A stretch of 64,000 bases of DNA from Cellvibrionales bacterium UBA1963 (GTDB taxonomy: Bacteria > Pseudomonadota > Gammaproteobacteria > Pseudomonadales > UBA7434), in assembly GCA_002336035.1 (NCBI GenBank), contig DDED01000073.1, positions 1-64,000 on the forward strand, read 5' to 3'. The translations under genes and the position numbers were made by a program. Under the pieces are notes generated by a model. The model was given only the letters and a program-made list of their open reading frames with translations. It did not search any database and was not told the DNA's origin. Shown here one piece after another: positions 9,055 to 17,984 of this stretch (positions are counted from its first letter, which is position 1; each line of letters opens with the position of its first letter).

Positions 9055-10674
9055 ATGAATCGCATACAATCAATTACTGCCTCCTTACATCGACGAAAAA
9101 AAAGAGAGAACGTCAAACCTGAAAGCTTTCAAAAAAAGCTTTTTATCAACTTTGCCATTACTGGCTTTATTATCGCTATTGCCGCTGCATTTGCCTATTC
9201 CTATATTGCCAGCAATATGATTGCTAAGTTTTATGAGCGCGAGGGCTTGCAGGCTACCGAGCACTTCGCCCAACTCAGTGAGCTCGCGTTAATTTATGAA
9301 AGCGGTGAAAATGCAAAAGAAGCGGCGCTAGCCACCTTAAACTACCCTAGCGTTAAGCATGTTGCAGTAATCAGCGACAGCAATATTGTCCTCTTAGACA
9401 AGGGTGAAACTACCGAGGAAATACTCTCATCACTGGAAAAAAATGACTGGCAAAATAAGACTGCAAAAATTTTTTCTAGCGGCCAAACAACATGGCAAAT
9501 TGCTGCACCGGTTTTCACATCCTATAATGAAGATGACAGTAGCTTTGGCCTTAATAATGAAGGTATCGAAGAAATATACCTGGGCTATGTTGCCTTACAA
9601 ATTGATACGTCTGAATTACGTGACTTTCAACTATTACTATTTATTCGAAACCTTGGCCTTGGTTTAGGCTACGGTCTCGTATTCGCATCGCTATTAATTC
9701 TTACCTTGCGGCGGCTATTAAAGCCAATGAATAAGCTTACTAAAGTGATGGAGCAAACGTCAGACGGAATCTATAAAATTTCTGATATTGATGACAACGC
9801 ATCCAAAGAAATCATTAAAGTTGCCGAAGTTTACAACCAAATGATTTCTAACCTAGCAGAACGCGATCAGAAATTGCGTAGCCAGAAAAATCTACTTAAA
9901 ACAGAGGTCGCTTTAAGAACGAGTGAGTTAGTCCAAGCAAGAGATGCTGCTCTCGAGGCAAACCAGCACAAAACAGAGTTTCTTGCCAATGTCACCCATG
10001 AACTTCGTACGCCGCTACAAAGCATTATTGGCTATTCAGAGGTTGTTAAAGAATTAATGCTTGATGAGGGTGTGATGAACACGCAAAAAGACCTCGATAA
10101 AATCACTCATAACGCCGACCACTTGTTAAGTTTAATTAATTCGATTTTAGACATTTCTAAAATCGAAGCAGGAAAAATGGAGCTGAATAATCAACACATA
10201 AATATTAATGAATTATTAAAAACAGTGGCTGATACCATTGCACCACTCATCGAAAAAAATAATAACCAATTAATTATTGATGCCGAAAGCATCCAGCAAG
10301 ATATTTATATTGATCAGAAGAAATTATTTCAAGTGTTATTGAACTTACTGAGCAATGCCGCTAAATTTACTCAGCAAGGCTCCATTCAATTACTAGCGAA
10401 AATTGATCGGAATGCACTCACCATCGATGTCATCGACAGCGGCATTGGAATTAGCCCAGAGCAACAAGCCATTATTTTTGAGCCCTTTAGACAGATTGAT
10501 GGCAGTGAAACGAGAAAGTTTGTGGGCACTGGGCTCGGCCTCTCGATAGCCATGCACTTTGCTCAATTAATTGGCGGCACTATTAGTCTGACTAGCCAGG
10601 TAGGAGAAGGGTCATGCTTCCAATTGGCACTACCTATAACCCAGCAATTACCGATCACTTCAGCAGCAAATTAA
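9055..10674 (+). CDS. Membrane sensor histidine kinase
   Basis: This 539-aa kinase has TM1 at about residues 29-53, a periplasmic sensor region at 54-190, TM2 at about 196-218, HAMP at 219-272, and a coiled-coil linker. HisKA follows with the phospho-acceptor His315 in NVTHELRTP, then HATPase_c with N box NLLSNAAKF, G1 DSGIGI and G2 GTGLGLS. There is no receiver domain. It is preceded by an AAGGAGG ribosome-binding site. No response regulator gene is adjacent, so the partner must be elsewhere. The periplasmic part is the likely docking site for the binding protein encoded just upstream. Confidence 0.95.
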   Translation: MNRIQSITASLHRRKKRENVKPESFQKKLFINFAITGFIIAIAAAFAYSYIASNMIAKFYEREGLQATEHFAQLSELALIYESGENAKEAALATLNYPSVKHVAVISDSNIVLLDKGETTEEILSSLEKNDWQNKTAKIFSSGQTTWQIAAPVFTSYNEDDSSFGLNNEGIEEIYLGYVALQIDTSELRDFQLLLFIRNLGLGLGYGLVFASLLILTLRRLLKPMNKLTKVMEQTSDGIYKISDIDDNASKEIIKVAEVYNQMISNLAERDQKLRSQKNLLKTEVALRTSELVQARDAALEANQHKTEFLANVTHELRTPLQSIIGYSEVVKELMLDEGVMNTQKDLDKITHNADHLLSLINSILDISKIEAGKMELNNQHININELLKTVADTIAPLIEKNNNQLIIDAESIQQDIYIDQKKLFQVLLNLLSNAAKFTQQGSIQLLAKIDRNALTIDVIDSGIGISPEQQAIIFEPFRQIDGSETRKFVGTGLGLSIAMHFAQLIGGTISLTSQVGEGSCFQLALPITQQLPITSAAN

Positions 10675-10676
10675 CG

Positions 10677-11402
10677 TCACTGCTTTTTTATTCCTGGCCA
10701 AAAAAGACTAATAAACCAAACCCAAAATGAGTTGCCTTCCAATACCATACGATCAATCTGATCGTATTCTTTTATATGCTCTAGCGGGTCAGCAAAAAAA
10801 TCACCGCGCGTCTTAAACCCTTGCTCGGGATCAAGGTCACGCACTTTAACAGCTGGGTTGCCCGCCACAATCGTATTCGAGGGTACATTTTTTGTCACCA
10901 CTGAACCCGCAGCAACAATACTATTTTTACCAATATGGACACCTTTTAAAACAGTGGCATGATCACCAATCCACACATTATCTTCTATAACTACAGGCTT
11001 ACTAGCTTGATCGCGACTCATACGGTCATAAATACCGTGCCAATCAGAGTCAGTTATATACGCGCCATTGGCGAACATACAACTTTCACCAATTGTGATC
11101 TTATTTGCTGCGCTCATCCTGACACCCGGTGATATCATGACGTAACGACCGATGATGATCTCGCCTTCACCTTCACTTACGCCCCAAACGCCGATAGAAA
11201 CATGGCGATCAGGCTCAGCGACTATCGTTGCGCAATCACCTAAAGAAATACCATCACCATTGATTTTTATATGCCACGGACGCATAAAAGTGCCAAATTG
11301 TCCTAAAGATTTAAATCGAGGTCGCAAAAAGTATTCAGCATACCCACTGCGTAATCTTAAGTAGGTCTTTTTAATCCAATAAGGTCGATAATCTTTCTGC
11401 AT
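10677..11402 (-). CDS. Left-handed beta-helix (hexapeptide) acyltransferase
   Basis: This protein of about 241 aa carries hexapeptide repeats through the middle (ISLGDCATIV, IIIGRYVMIS, ITIGESCMFA, VVIEDNVWIGD, GVHIGKNSIV, AAGSVVTKNVP, GNPAVKVRDLD). That is the pattern of the maltose/galactoside O-acetyltransferase and sugar acetyltransferase family (LbH_MAT-like). The acceptor is probably a cell-surface sugar, but nothing nearby proves this. The ATG at 11402 is preferred over the GTG at 11408 because GGGGAC lies at better spacing. It converges with the kinase gene, with only 2 nt between them. Confidence 0.85.
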   Translation of the reverse strand: MQKDYRPYWIKKTYLRLRSGYAEYFLRPRFKSLGQFGTFMRPWHIKINGDGISLGDCATIVAEPDRHVSIGVWGVSEGEGEIIIGRYVMISPGVRMSAANKITIGESCMFANGAYITDSDWHGIYDRMSRDQASKPVVIEDNVWIGDHATVLKGVHIGKNSIVAAGSVVTKNVPSNTIVAGNPAVKVRDLDPEQGFKTRGDFFADPLEHIKEYDQIDRMVLEGNSFWVWFISLFWPGIKKQ

Positions 11403-11536
11403 TATCACGGTCCCCAGCGTATTTACTTCGACTTAACTCTCAAGCCATCAATATCTAATGGTATACTATGCCATAATATAAACCATTAAATAAACATGCT
11501 GGCGATTGTTTATTATGACCGACTGCAGCCATTAAT

Positions 11537-12226
11537 ATGGAATACTCTTCAAAAAGTGTTAACAGCAACCAAGCTGGACCTCATGAAAAGGTCGGTGAGA
11601 TTGTATTGAAACACTGGCATTCTGAGTTTAAGCGGCCCATCGCAGAACACAATTATCTGGCCTACCAAAAAGCAAAAGCATCGATAAATAGATCCTCGAT
11701 TATATTTGATTCAGGCTGTGGGAACGGCAACAGCACGGCAAATTTAGCCGCACAATACCCTGACTCTTTTATCATTGGTATTGATAAATCCCTGTCTCGA
11801 CTGACGAGGAATACCGATAACTGGCATCGATCAGGCCAAGACAAAAACTTTATTTTAGTAAGGGCTGACCTAATTGACTTTTGGCGTTTAGCTGCAGATG
11901 ACAATATAAAGTTACTGCGTCACTTTATACTCTACCCGAACCCATGGCCAAAAAAACAACACGTTAAACGACGCTGGCACACATCGCCAATGCTTAAAAC
12001 GATCATGTCTTTAGGCGGTCAGCTTGAAGTACGAAGTAATTGGCCTGTCTACATCGACGAATTTTCGTCCGCATTATCAATATTTCATTTCTGTAGCCAA
12101 AAGAAAATACTAACATTGGATTTCGCACAATGCCTGTCTGACTTTGAAAAAAAATATCATCAAAGTAATCACACACTTTGGCAGTTAACCGCTGATCTAA
12201 GTATTGACAGTCATCACCATGCTTAA
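11537..12226 (+). CDS. TrmB-like class I methyltransferase, divergent paralogue
   Basis: This 229-aa protein matches the tRNA (guanine-N7) methyltransferase family. Motif I is FDSGCGNGNSTANLAAQYP, then FIIGIDKS, then LYPNPWPKKQHVKRRWH in place of the usual PDPW.KK.H.KRR, and near the end SDFEKKYHQSNHTLWQL. The Asp of the PDPW motif, thought to be catalytic in TrmB, is Asn here, and the C-terminal TxFE Thr is Ser. So the fold is TrmB-like but the target may differ. It sits just upstream of cysE on the same strand, 57 bp away. Confidence 0.75.
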   Translation: MEYSSKSVNSNQAGPHEKVGEIVLKHWHSEFKRPIAEHNYLAYQKAKASINRSSIIFDSGCGNGNSTANLAAQYPDSFIIGIDKSLSRLTRNTDNWHRSGQDKNFILVRADLIDFWRLAADDNIKLLRHFILYPNPWPKKQHVKRRWHTSPMLKTIMSLGGQLEVRSNWPVYIDEFSSALSIFHFCSQKKILTLDFAQCLSDFEKKYHQSNHTLWQLTADLSIDSHHHA

Positions 12227-12283
12227 CAACATTAGTTGGGCATTAAAGCCAGACCTTGCACCTTCATTATATGGAGATCTTAA

Positions 12284-13102
12284 ATGACTAATCATCCGCC
12301 ACTTCCTTCAGACGCTGAATTTGCAAGTGAAAAAATAAAAACGTGGGAATGCATTTTAACTGAGGCTAAAAAAGAAGCCGATGCCGAACATTTATTGGCC
12401 AGTTTCTTATATAAAACTATTCTCGATCATGACGATTTCTCATCGGCCTTATCTTTTCATTTATCTAACTTACTGTGCAATACCACGGCTTCTGCTTACT
12501 CGTTACAAGAAATAATTAACGAGTCATACGGTAACGACAGCACTATCATTGACGCGGCTTTTAGCGATATTTTAGCCATTCGAAATCGCGATTCTGCATG
12601 CAGCGAATGTGGCACGCCTTTTTTGTATTACAAAGGGTTTCATGCGCTACAAGCTTTTCGTGTCGCAAATTGGCTGTGGCATCAGCAACGCCGCGAGTTT
12701 GCACTATTTTTACAAAGCCGAATTTCGACCTGTTTTAGTGTGGATATTCACCCAGCTGCCACTGTAGGTTATGGCCTAATGCTTGACCATGCAACAGGCA
12801 TTGTCATTGGGGAAACCAGTGTTATCGGTGATAATGTTTCGATTATGCAATCTGTGACGCTTGGCGGTACGGGTAAAGAAACCAAAGATCGTCATCCAAA
12901 AATAGGCGCTGGCGTGTTAATCGGTGCCGGCAGTAAAATCTTAGGGAACATACATATCGGCGAGGGTGCAAAAGTCGGCGCAGGCAGTGTTGTGCTAAAC
13001 GATGTCCCTGCGCACTCAATGGTGACTGGCGTGCCGGCGGTAGTGATCGGTCAGCCCGATGAGCAAATGCCGTCATTATCAATGAACCAAAATCTCAATT
13101 AG
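12284..13102 (+). CDS. cysE: Serine O-acetyltransferase
   Basis: Acetylates L-serine with acetyl-CoA, the first step of cysteine synthesis. At 272 aa it has the typical CysE length and organisation: an N-terminal helical domain (to about residue 150), then a hexapeptide-repeat beta-helix with the signatures VDIHPAATVGYGLMLDHATG, SIMQSVTLGGTGKE, RHPKIGAGVLIGAGSKILG and AKVGAGSVVLNDVP. An ATG with GGAGAT upstream fits. It lacks the long extension of plant enzymes. The C-terminal tail is long enough to mediate cysteine feedback or cysteine synthase binding, though this cannot be proven here. It converges on hemE. Confidence 0.95.
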   Translation: MTNHPPLPSDAEFASEKIKTWECILTEAKKEADAEHLLASFLYKTILDHDDFSSALSFHLSNLLCNTTASAYSLQEIINESYGNDSTIIDAAFSDILAIRNRDSACSECGTPFLYYKGFHALQAFRVANWLWHQQRREFALFLQSRISTCFSVDIHPAATVGYGLMLDHATGIVIGETSVIGDNVSIMQSVTLGGTGKETKDRHPKIGAGVLIGAGSKILGNIHIGEGAKVGAGSVVLNDVPAHSMVTGVPAVVIGQPDEQMPSLSMNQNLN

Positions 13103-13121
13103 GCAACGACAGTAAAAAATA

Positions 13122-14195
13122 CTAAAGGTGATAGCTCGGAGAAAACTTTTTTACCGCGGCAATAAACGCCGCTGCATGTTCGGGGTCAACATCGGGAGTA
13201 ATACCATGACCCAGATTAAAAATATGGCCATCACCTGGACCATGTTGACCATAAGACGTTAAGAGTCGCTTAACTTCTTGTTCGATGACAGGAATAGGTG
13301 CGAGTAAAATGCTGGGGTCCATATTGCCTTGTAAAGCAACTTTATTCCCGATCTGAGCCTTTGCTGCACCGAGATCGACCGTCCAATCAAGACCCACGGC
13401 ATGACAACCGCATTCACTGATTGCGTCTAGCCATGGCCCGCCACCTTTGGTAAATGCAATAACTGGAACCACACTTCCATCCGGTCGGTCAGTGTTTAGT
13501 CCCTGAATGATTTTCTGAATATAAGCCAGTGAAAACTCTAAGTAACTGGCATGGCTCAGAACACCGCCCCAGGTATCAAATATTTGCACAACTTGCGCAC
13601 CGGCCTCAATCTGCGCATTCAAATAATCAGTAACAACTATGGCTAACTTATCTAACAATAGATGCATCGCGATTGGATTGCCGTACAGTAATCGCTTAAT
13701 TTTTTTGAACTCACGGGTTGAGCCACCTTCAACCATGTAAGTTGCTAGGGTCCATGGACTTCCAGTAAAACCAATTAAAGGCACTGAACCATCTAAAACT
13801 TGACGAATCATCGACACCGCGTCCATCACGTATTGCAAATCGCCAAGCACGTCGATCGGCAAATTCTCAATAGCTGCTTGCGAACTGAGCGGGCGTTCGA
13901 ATTTAGGCCCTTCTCCCTCGGCAAAATACAACCCGAGCCCCATTGCATCAGGTATGGTTAAAATATCAGAAAATAAAATAGCTGCGTCGAGAGGGAATCT
14001 TGCCAAGGGCTGTAAAGTCACTTCCGTCGCCAACTCTGTGTTTTTGCATAGCGATAAGAAATCACCCGCTTTAGCTCGCGTTTCTCGGTACTCTGGCAAA
14101 TAGCGTCCGGCTTGTCGCATCAGCCATACGGGCGTCTCATCAACCGGTTGACGAAGTAGAGCTTTGATAAAACGATCATTTTTTAATGCTGCCAT
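13122..14195 (-). CDS. hemE: Uroporphyrinogen decarboxylase
   Basis: Decarboxylates uroporphyrinogen III to coproporphyrinogen III in haem synthesis. At 357 aa it is full length. Family signatures are [17 protein letters not shown] near the N terminus, the [21 protein letters not shown] segment, [17 protein letters not shown], and the C-terminal [15 protein letters not shown]. Upstream on the minus strand are 240 bp with an inverted repeat CAATAAC/GTTATTG (14242-14270) but no clear promoter. Confidence 0.97.
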   Translation of the reverse strand: MAALKNDRFIKALLRQPVDETPVWLMRQAGRYLPEYRETRAKAGDFLSLCKNTELATEVTLQPLARFPLDAAILFSDILTIPDAMGLGLYFAEGEGPKFERPLSSQAAIENLPIDVLGDLQYVMDAVSMIRQVLDGSVPLIGFTGSPWTLATYMVEGGSTREFKKIKRLLYGNPIAMHLLLDKLAIVVTDYLNAQIEAGAQVVQIFDTWGGVLSHASYLEFSLAYIQKIIQGLNTDRPDGSVVPVIAFTKGGGPWLDAISECGCHAVGLDWTVDLGAAKAQIGNKVALQGNMDPSILLAPIPVIEQEVKRLLTSYGQHGPGDGHIFNLGHGITPDVDPEHAAAFIAAVKKFSPSYHL

Positions 14196-14435
14196 GGAAG
14201 TTCACTGGGTAAAAAAAGTGTTAGCTTAATATACATCACCTCAATAACGCTTTTATGCTTTGGGTTATTGACGTAATCCGTTTCTTTTTCAGTATTCATC
14301 GGCCAGGCTCAGCAATTCAATCAGCAAGCACTTGGCCAACACCACAAACCACACTCGCTGCATGAATACAGACATAAAAATAGCTGGCTTACTCTAATAA
14401 AGCAAATAACTCGCGGCTATATTTATTCACTCATT

Positions 14436-16100
14436 TTACTCTCGTTCAGCATTAATAACAGCACTAAATCGCTGCATATCTGACTGAATACTGGCAATGT
14501 TACGCGGCCAAGGTCTCAGGCGCTGCAGGCCTCCTGACAGTGTTTCAATGGCTTGTTTTGCCTCATCACGGCCTAAATAAGGGCCGCTGACCACAACAAA
14601 CCACGGTTTATCACTATAACGAGTTTCATACACAACTAAAGGCAGCTGTTCGGCATATTCCTCAACCAACTGCACAGCTCGTTTAAGGTTATGGGTCCCA
14701 AAAATTTGCAGGGCATAACCTGTATCTGGCCAATCAGCTATCGTTAATCGTTTGCTAGTCGCTTCAAAACGATCACTATTATTGGTTAAAACTTTGCCTT
14801 CAGCATTACCTTTAGCACGCTCTAAACGGATGTCTTCGGATAAACGTTCTCCAGACGGTGTCAAGTCTGCCGTGGGTGGCTTTTCATTCACCGCGCCATT
14901 TTGTGCATTTATTGGCGGCTCAGCCATTATGGGTATGCCTTGGGTAAGTGCGTCTAAGCTCGCCCTGACACTATCAGCAGTCTTGGACGAAGAAGGGCTG
15001 TTGCCAACAGCAATCTGCCCCTGATCGTCACGCGGTATGGCACCACTGTTTGCCTCTTTGATCGTAATATCACTACTGCCCACTAAGACAATTGGCTCCA
15101 CACTGAAAGGCAACGGTTTATCTACCTCCGAGTTGTAAGTGAAGACGATCACGGCTGTTAGTAAGATCAATACAATTGCGTGGCCCAATGGAAATGGCTT
15201 ACGTGAAACCGGTTGATTATCTTTTCCTGCCATCAACATGCTGCGCACCACTTGATGCAATTGCCTCACACTACCCTGACTCCGATATGTTAAGGCCTGC
15301 AACTGCATTTGACTGAGTGGAAAATCGTGTTTAAATCCTACCGCTTCCAGACGATAAAGAACATATTCGTAAACCTCTGACTGATTAAAAGGCGTCAGTT
15401 CGATGCGATTAATCAATAAATTGTGCGTTTCTGCGGCGGCATCCAATAAACTCAGTGCTGGCTGTTGCCCGACTAAAATAGCCGCTAACTGACCCTCTGC
15501 CGCTGCTATTAGCGTAAATACTGAGGCTAACGCCTCGTGACCTAAGTCTTCAATATTATCAATACAAATAAGGGATTGTCGCTCAATCGCCGTATTACTC
15601 TCAAAAAACGCCAGCAAACTTTGACCCAATAACTCAACATTGATCATGTTGTCATTATCGATATCAATGCCTAAGCCTGCGGCAAGTCTGGTAAAAACTT
15701 GCGCTGTGGTCATCATTAATTCGGCTCGAATGCTTGCAATATCGACATCACCTTTTAATTCACGCACAGCAGCACTCAAGGTTGCCGTTTTGCCAGCACC
15801 GGAAGGACCCGTAAGAAAGACAGGCGTGCTGCCATAACGTGAGTAATGCAATAATGATTGAACTGCTTGCTGGCGGCCTGAGCCTGGATAAAATAAACCG
15901 CTATTATCCTGATCAGAAAAAGGGTCTCGCTCAAACTGATATCTAGTTAGGTAGGCGTTAAATTGAGCACGCTTTTTTTCATCTCTGTACATTTCAGATG
16001 CTGCTGGTGATGTGGCAGGGATAGCATTACCCGAACCGGAGGAGCGACGTTGATGCAAGTCAACTTGTGCGTCAGATTCTCTATTTATTTTCATCACCAT
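14436..16100 (-). CDS. damX: DamX-like SPOR-domain AAA protein
   Basis: This 554-aa protein has an N-terminal AAA/ExeA-type ATPase domain (Walker A GPSGAGKT at 98-105, Walker B LICIDNIED) and one transmembrane helix (GHAIVLILLTAVIVFTY, about 300-320). A low-complexity linker leads to a C-terminal SPOR domain (GYALQIFGTHNLKRAVQLVEE...VVSGPYLGRDEAK) that binds denuded septal peptidoglycan. In E. coli DamX also lies just downstream of aroK-aroB, as here, and localises to the division septum. The cytoplasmic part is a recognisable ATPase rather than the unstructured region of enterobacterial DamX. The starts MVMK and MK are both possible. Confidence 0.88.
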   Translation of the reverse strand: MVMKINRESDAQVDLHQRRSSGSGNAIPATSPAASEMYRDEKKRAQFNAYLTRYQFERDPFSDQDNSGLFYPGSGRQQAVQSLLHYSRYGSTPVFLTGPSGAGKTATLSAAVRELKGDVDIASIRAELMMTTAQVFTRLAAGLGIDIDNDNMINVELLGQSLLAFFESNTAIERQSLICIDNIEDLGHEALASVFTLIAAAEGQLAAILVGQQPALSLLDAAAETHNLLINRIELTPFNQSEVYEYVLYRLEAVGFKHDFPLSQMQLQALTYRSQGSVRQLHQVVRSMLMAGKDNQPVSRKPFPLGHAIVLILLTAVIVFTYNSEVDKPLPFSVEPIVLVGSSDITIKEANSGAIPRDDQGQIAVGNSPSSSKTADSVRASLDALTQGIPIMAEPPINAQNGAVNEKPPTADLTPSGERLSEDIRLERAKGNAEGKVLTNNSDRFEATSKRLTIADWPDTGYALQIFGTHNLKRAVQLVEEYAEQLPLVVYETRYSDKPWFVVVSGPYLGRDEAKQAIETLSGGLQRLRPWPRNIASIQSDMQRFSAVINAERE

Positions 16101-16124
16101 AGAACCAACAGCCAGGAATTATTC

Positions 16125-17213
16125 TTACAAATACTGCTGTAAGGTTTGTTTAAGTAAATCAGTATCAAAATCATTACTGATAAAAGCTTCGCCTATCGCG
16201 CGCAGCAGTACTAAGCGTAACTGACCATCAAGAACTTTTTTGTCCATGCCCATTAACGCCATCATCGCATCGGTATCAGGTAAATTATCAGGTGCTGAGA
16301 CGGGTAACCCAGCCGCGGCGATCAAACCAATCGCCCGTCTAAGCTCCGATGCTTTGATGAGCCCTAACCGCATGGAAAGATCGAGGGCCATGATCATCCC
16401 AAAGCCGACAGCTTCACCGTGAAGCCACGTCTTGTATTGGGTGGCTGTCTCAATTGCGTGACCAAATGTATGACCTAAATTAAGAATCGCGCGGATACCG
16501 CCTTCACGTTCATCTGCTGCTACCACCTTGGCTTTATTTTCACAAGATCGTGCAATAGCGTATTGCAAAACCGCTTGATTCCGGGCCATTAGAGCCGCTA
16601 TGTTGTCCTCAAGCCAAACGAAGAAATCAGCGTCACAAATCAAACCGTACTTGATCACCTCCGCTAAACCGGCTTGATACTCACGCGAAGGCAGGGTTGA
16701 CAGTGTATCAGTATCAATTAACACCGACGCGGGCTGGTGAAATGCACCGATCATATTCTTACCTAAAGCATGATTCACCCCTGTTTTACCGCCAACGGAT
16801 GAGTCAACTTGGGCAAGCAGCGTTGTAGGTATCTGGATAAACCTAACCCCTCGCTGGTAACATGCAGCAGCGAAACCTGTCATGTCCCCAACAACACCGC
16901 CACCCAGGGCAATCAATGTTGTGCTTCGATTATGGCGCTGATTCAAAAGCGCCTCAAATACGCGCTCAACCGTTGCCAGTTTTTTGTATTGTTCGCCATC
17001 GGGCAAGATAATGGAATGCGCACTCGGCATTTTAGCGAGCAGTGGCTCTAAGTACAACGGTGCAATCGTTTCATTAGTGACGACCATTAGCTGGCCAGAG
17101 CCAATATGCTGCCGTAACAGGGCGTCGTCTTTTAATAGTCCCTCACCGATGGTGATGGGATAACTTCGCTCGGCCAAGTCGACTTGAAGAGTGATAGATG
17201 TCACGTTGATCAA
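16125..17213 (-). CDS. aroB: 3-dehydroquinate synthase
   Basis: Converts DAHP to 3-dehydroquinate, step 2 of the shikimate pathway, with NAD and a divalent metal. At 362 aa it is full length. Signatures are [53 protein letters not shown] and [12 protein letters not shown] (metal-binding His). It lies 153 bp downstream of aroK in the same orientation and 24 bp before damX. Confidence 0.97.
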   Translation of the reverse strand: MINVTSITLQVDLAERSYPITIGEGLLKDDALLRQHIGSGQLMVVTNETIAPLYLEPLLAKMPSAHSIILPDGEQYKKLATVERVFEALLNQRHNRSTTLIALGGGVVGDMTGFAAACYQRGVRFIQIPTTLLAQVDSSVGGKTGVNHALGKNMIGAFHQPASVLIDTDTLSTLPSREYQAGLAEVIKYGLICDADFFVWLEDNIAALMARNQAVLQYAIARSCENKAKVVAADEREGGIRAILNLGHTFGHAIETATQYKTWLHGEAVGFGMIMALDLSMRLGLIKASELRRAIGLIAAAGLPVSAPDNLPDTDAMMALMGMDKKVLDGQLRLVLLRAIGEAFISNDFDTDLLKQTLQQYL

Positions 17214-17366
17214 CCTTTCTCAATGAATATGTGCCATTTAACCATTAACAACGGTAAAATCAAAATATGCGCGATCTTTAAAGAGCTATTTGATCCATCC
17301 ATTGGCCTCTCATCGATTGACCAAACGAGAGCAGACCTTCATCTCAGTGCAGCATTAGGGGGCCAT

Positions 17367-17921
17367 TCATTGTGGCGTGTGACGCGAATTTTTGTTGCTG
17401 CTGTGCAGTAATTCAAGCTCTTTAACAATAGACTGTGCGGTTAAGCGGGGCTTATTATTTTCAGTTGCACAGATAATATCAGCCACTTCTTTATACAAAG
17501 GCTCGCGGATTGTCATCAACGCCTTAAGTGTCTGCTCTGGATCTCCATGATTAAGAAGCGGTCGAGAGCGATCGTTACCCGTCCGTTTGAGCTGCTGATT
17601 CACACTGGCCTGCAAAAAAACTGAGGTGCCAGACTGGCTTAATAAATGCCTATTATCTTCTCGAACAACAATACCGCCACCTGTAGCAATGACCGCAGGC
17701 GATGCCTGACATATATCACATAACACTTTATGCTCACGATCGCGAAAGCCTTGCTCCCCTTCAACATCAAATATCCAAGGGATATCTGCGCCGCTGCGCT
17801 CTTCTATCTCATGGTCGGTATCAATAAAAGGCAATTGCAATGCATTCGCTAAATAACGCCCAATAGTTGTTTTACCAGCCCCCATTGGACCTATCAGGAA
17901 AATTCTCGTTACGACTGTCAT
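17367..17921 (-). CDS. aroK: Shikimate kinase
   Basis: Phosphorylates shikimate at the 3-OH with ATP. It is 184 aa, with the P-loop GPMGAGKTTIGR near residues 12-23, the shikimate-binding DTDHEIEERSG, ATGGGIV, and the adenine-lid region GNDRSRPLL. It sits 63 bp after pilQ in the same direction, the usual gammaproteobacterial pilQ-aroK-aroB arrangement. Confidence 0.97.
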   Translation of the reverse strand: MTVVTRIFLIGPMGAGKTTIGRYLANALQLPFIDTDHEIEERSGADIPWIFDVEGEQGFRDREHKVLCDICQASPAVIATGGGIVVREDNRHLLSQSGTSVFLQASVNQQLKRTGNDRSRPLLNHGDPEQTLKALMTIREPLYKEVADIICATENNKPRLTAQSIVKELELLHSSNKNSRHTPQ

Positions 17922-17984
17922 AAAGCACCGAATTACTTTTGCTAGCTGGTTAAAAGTAGCTATTTATAGCACAAGGCAACTGAA

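Noticed and set aside
17184..17411. Plus-strand ORF between aroB and aroK
   Set aside because: Overlaps the starts and ends of two conserved genes on the other strand and has no recognisable domain.
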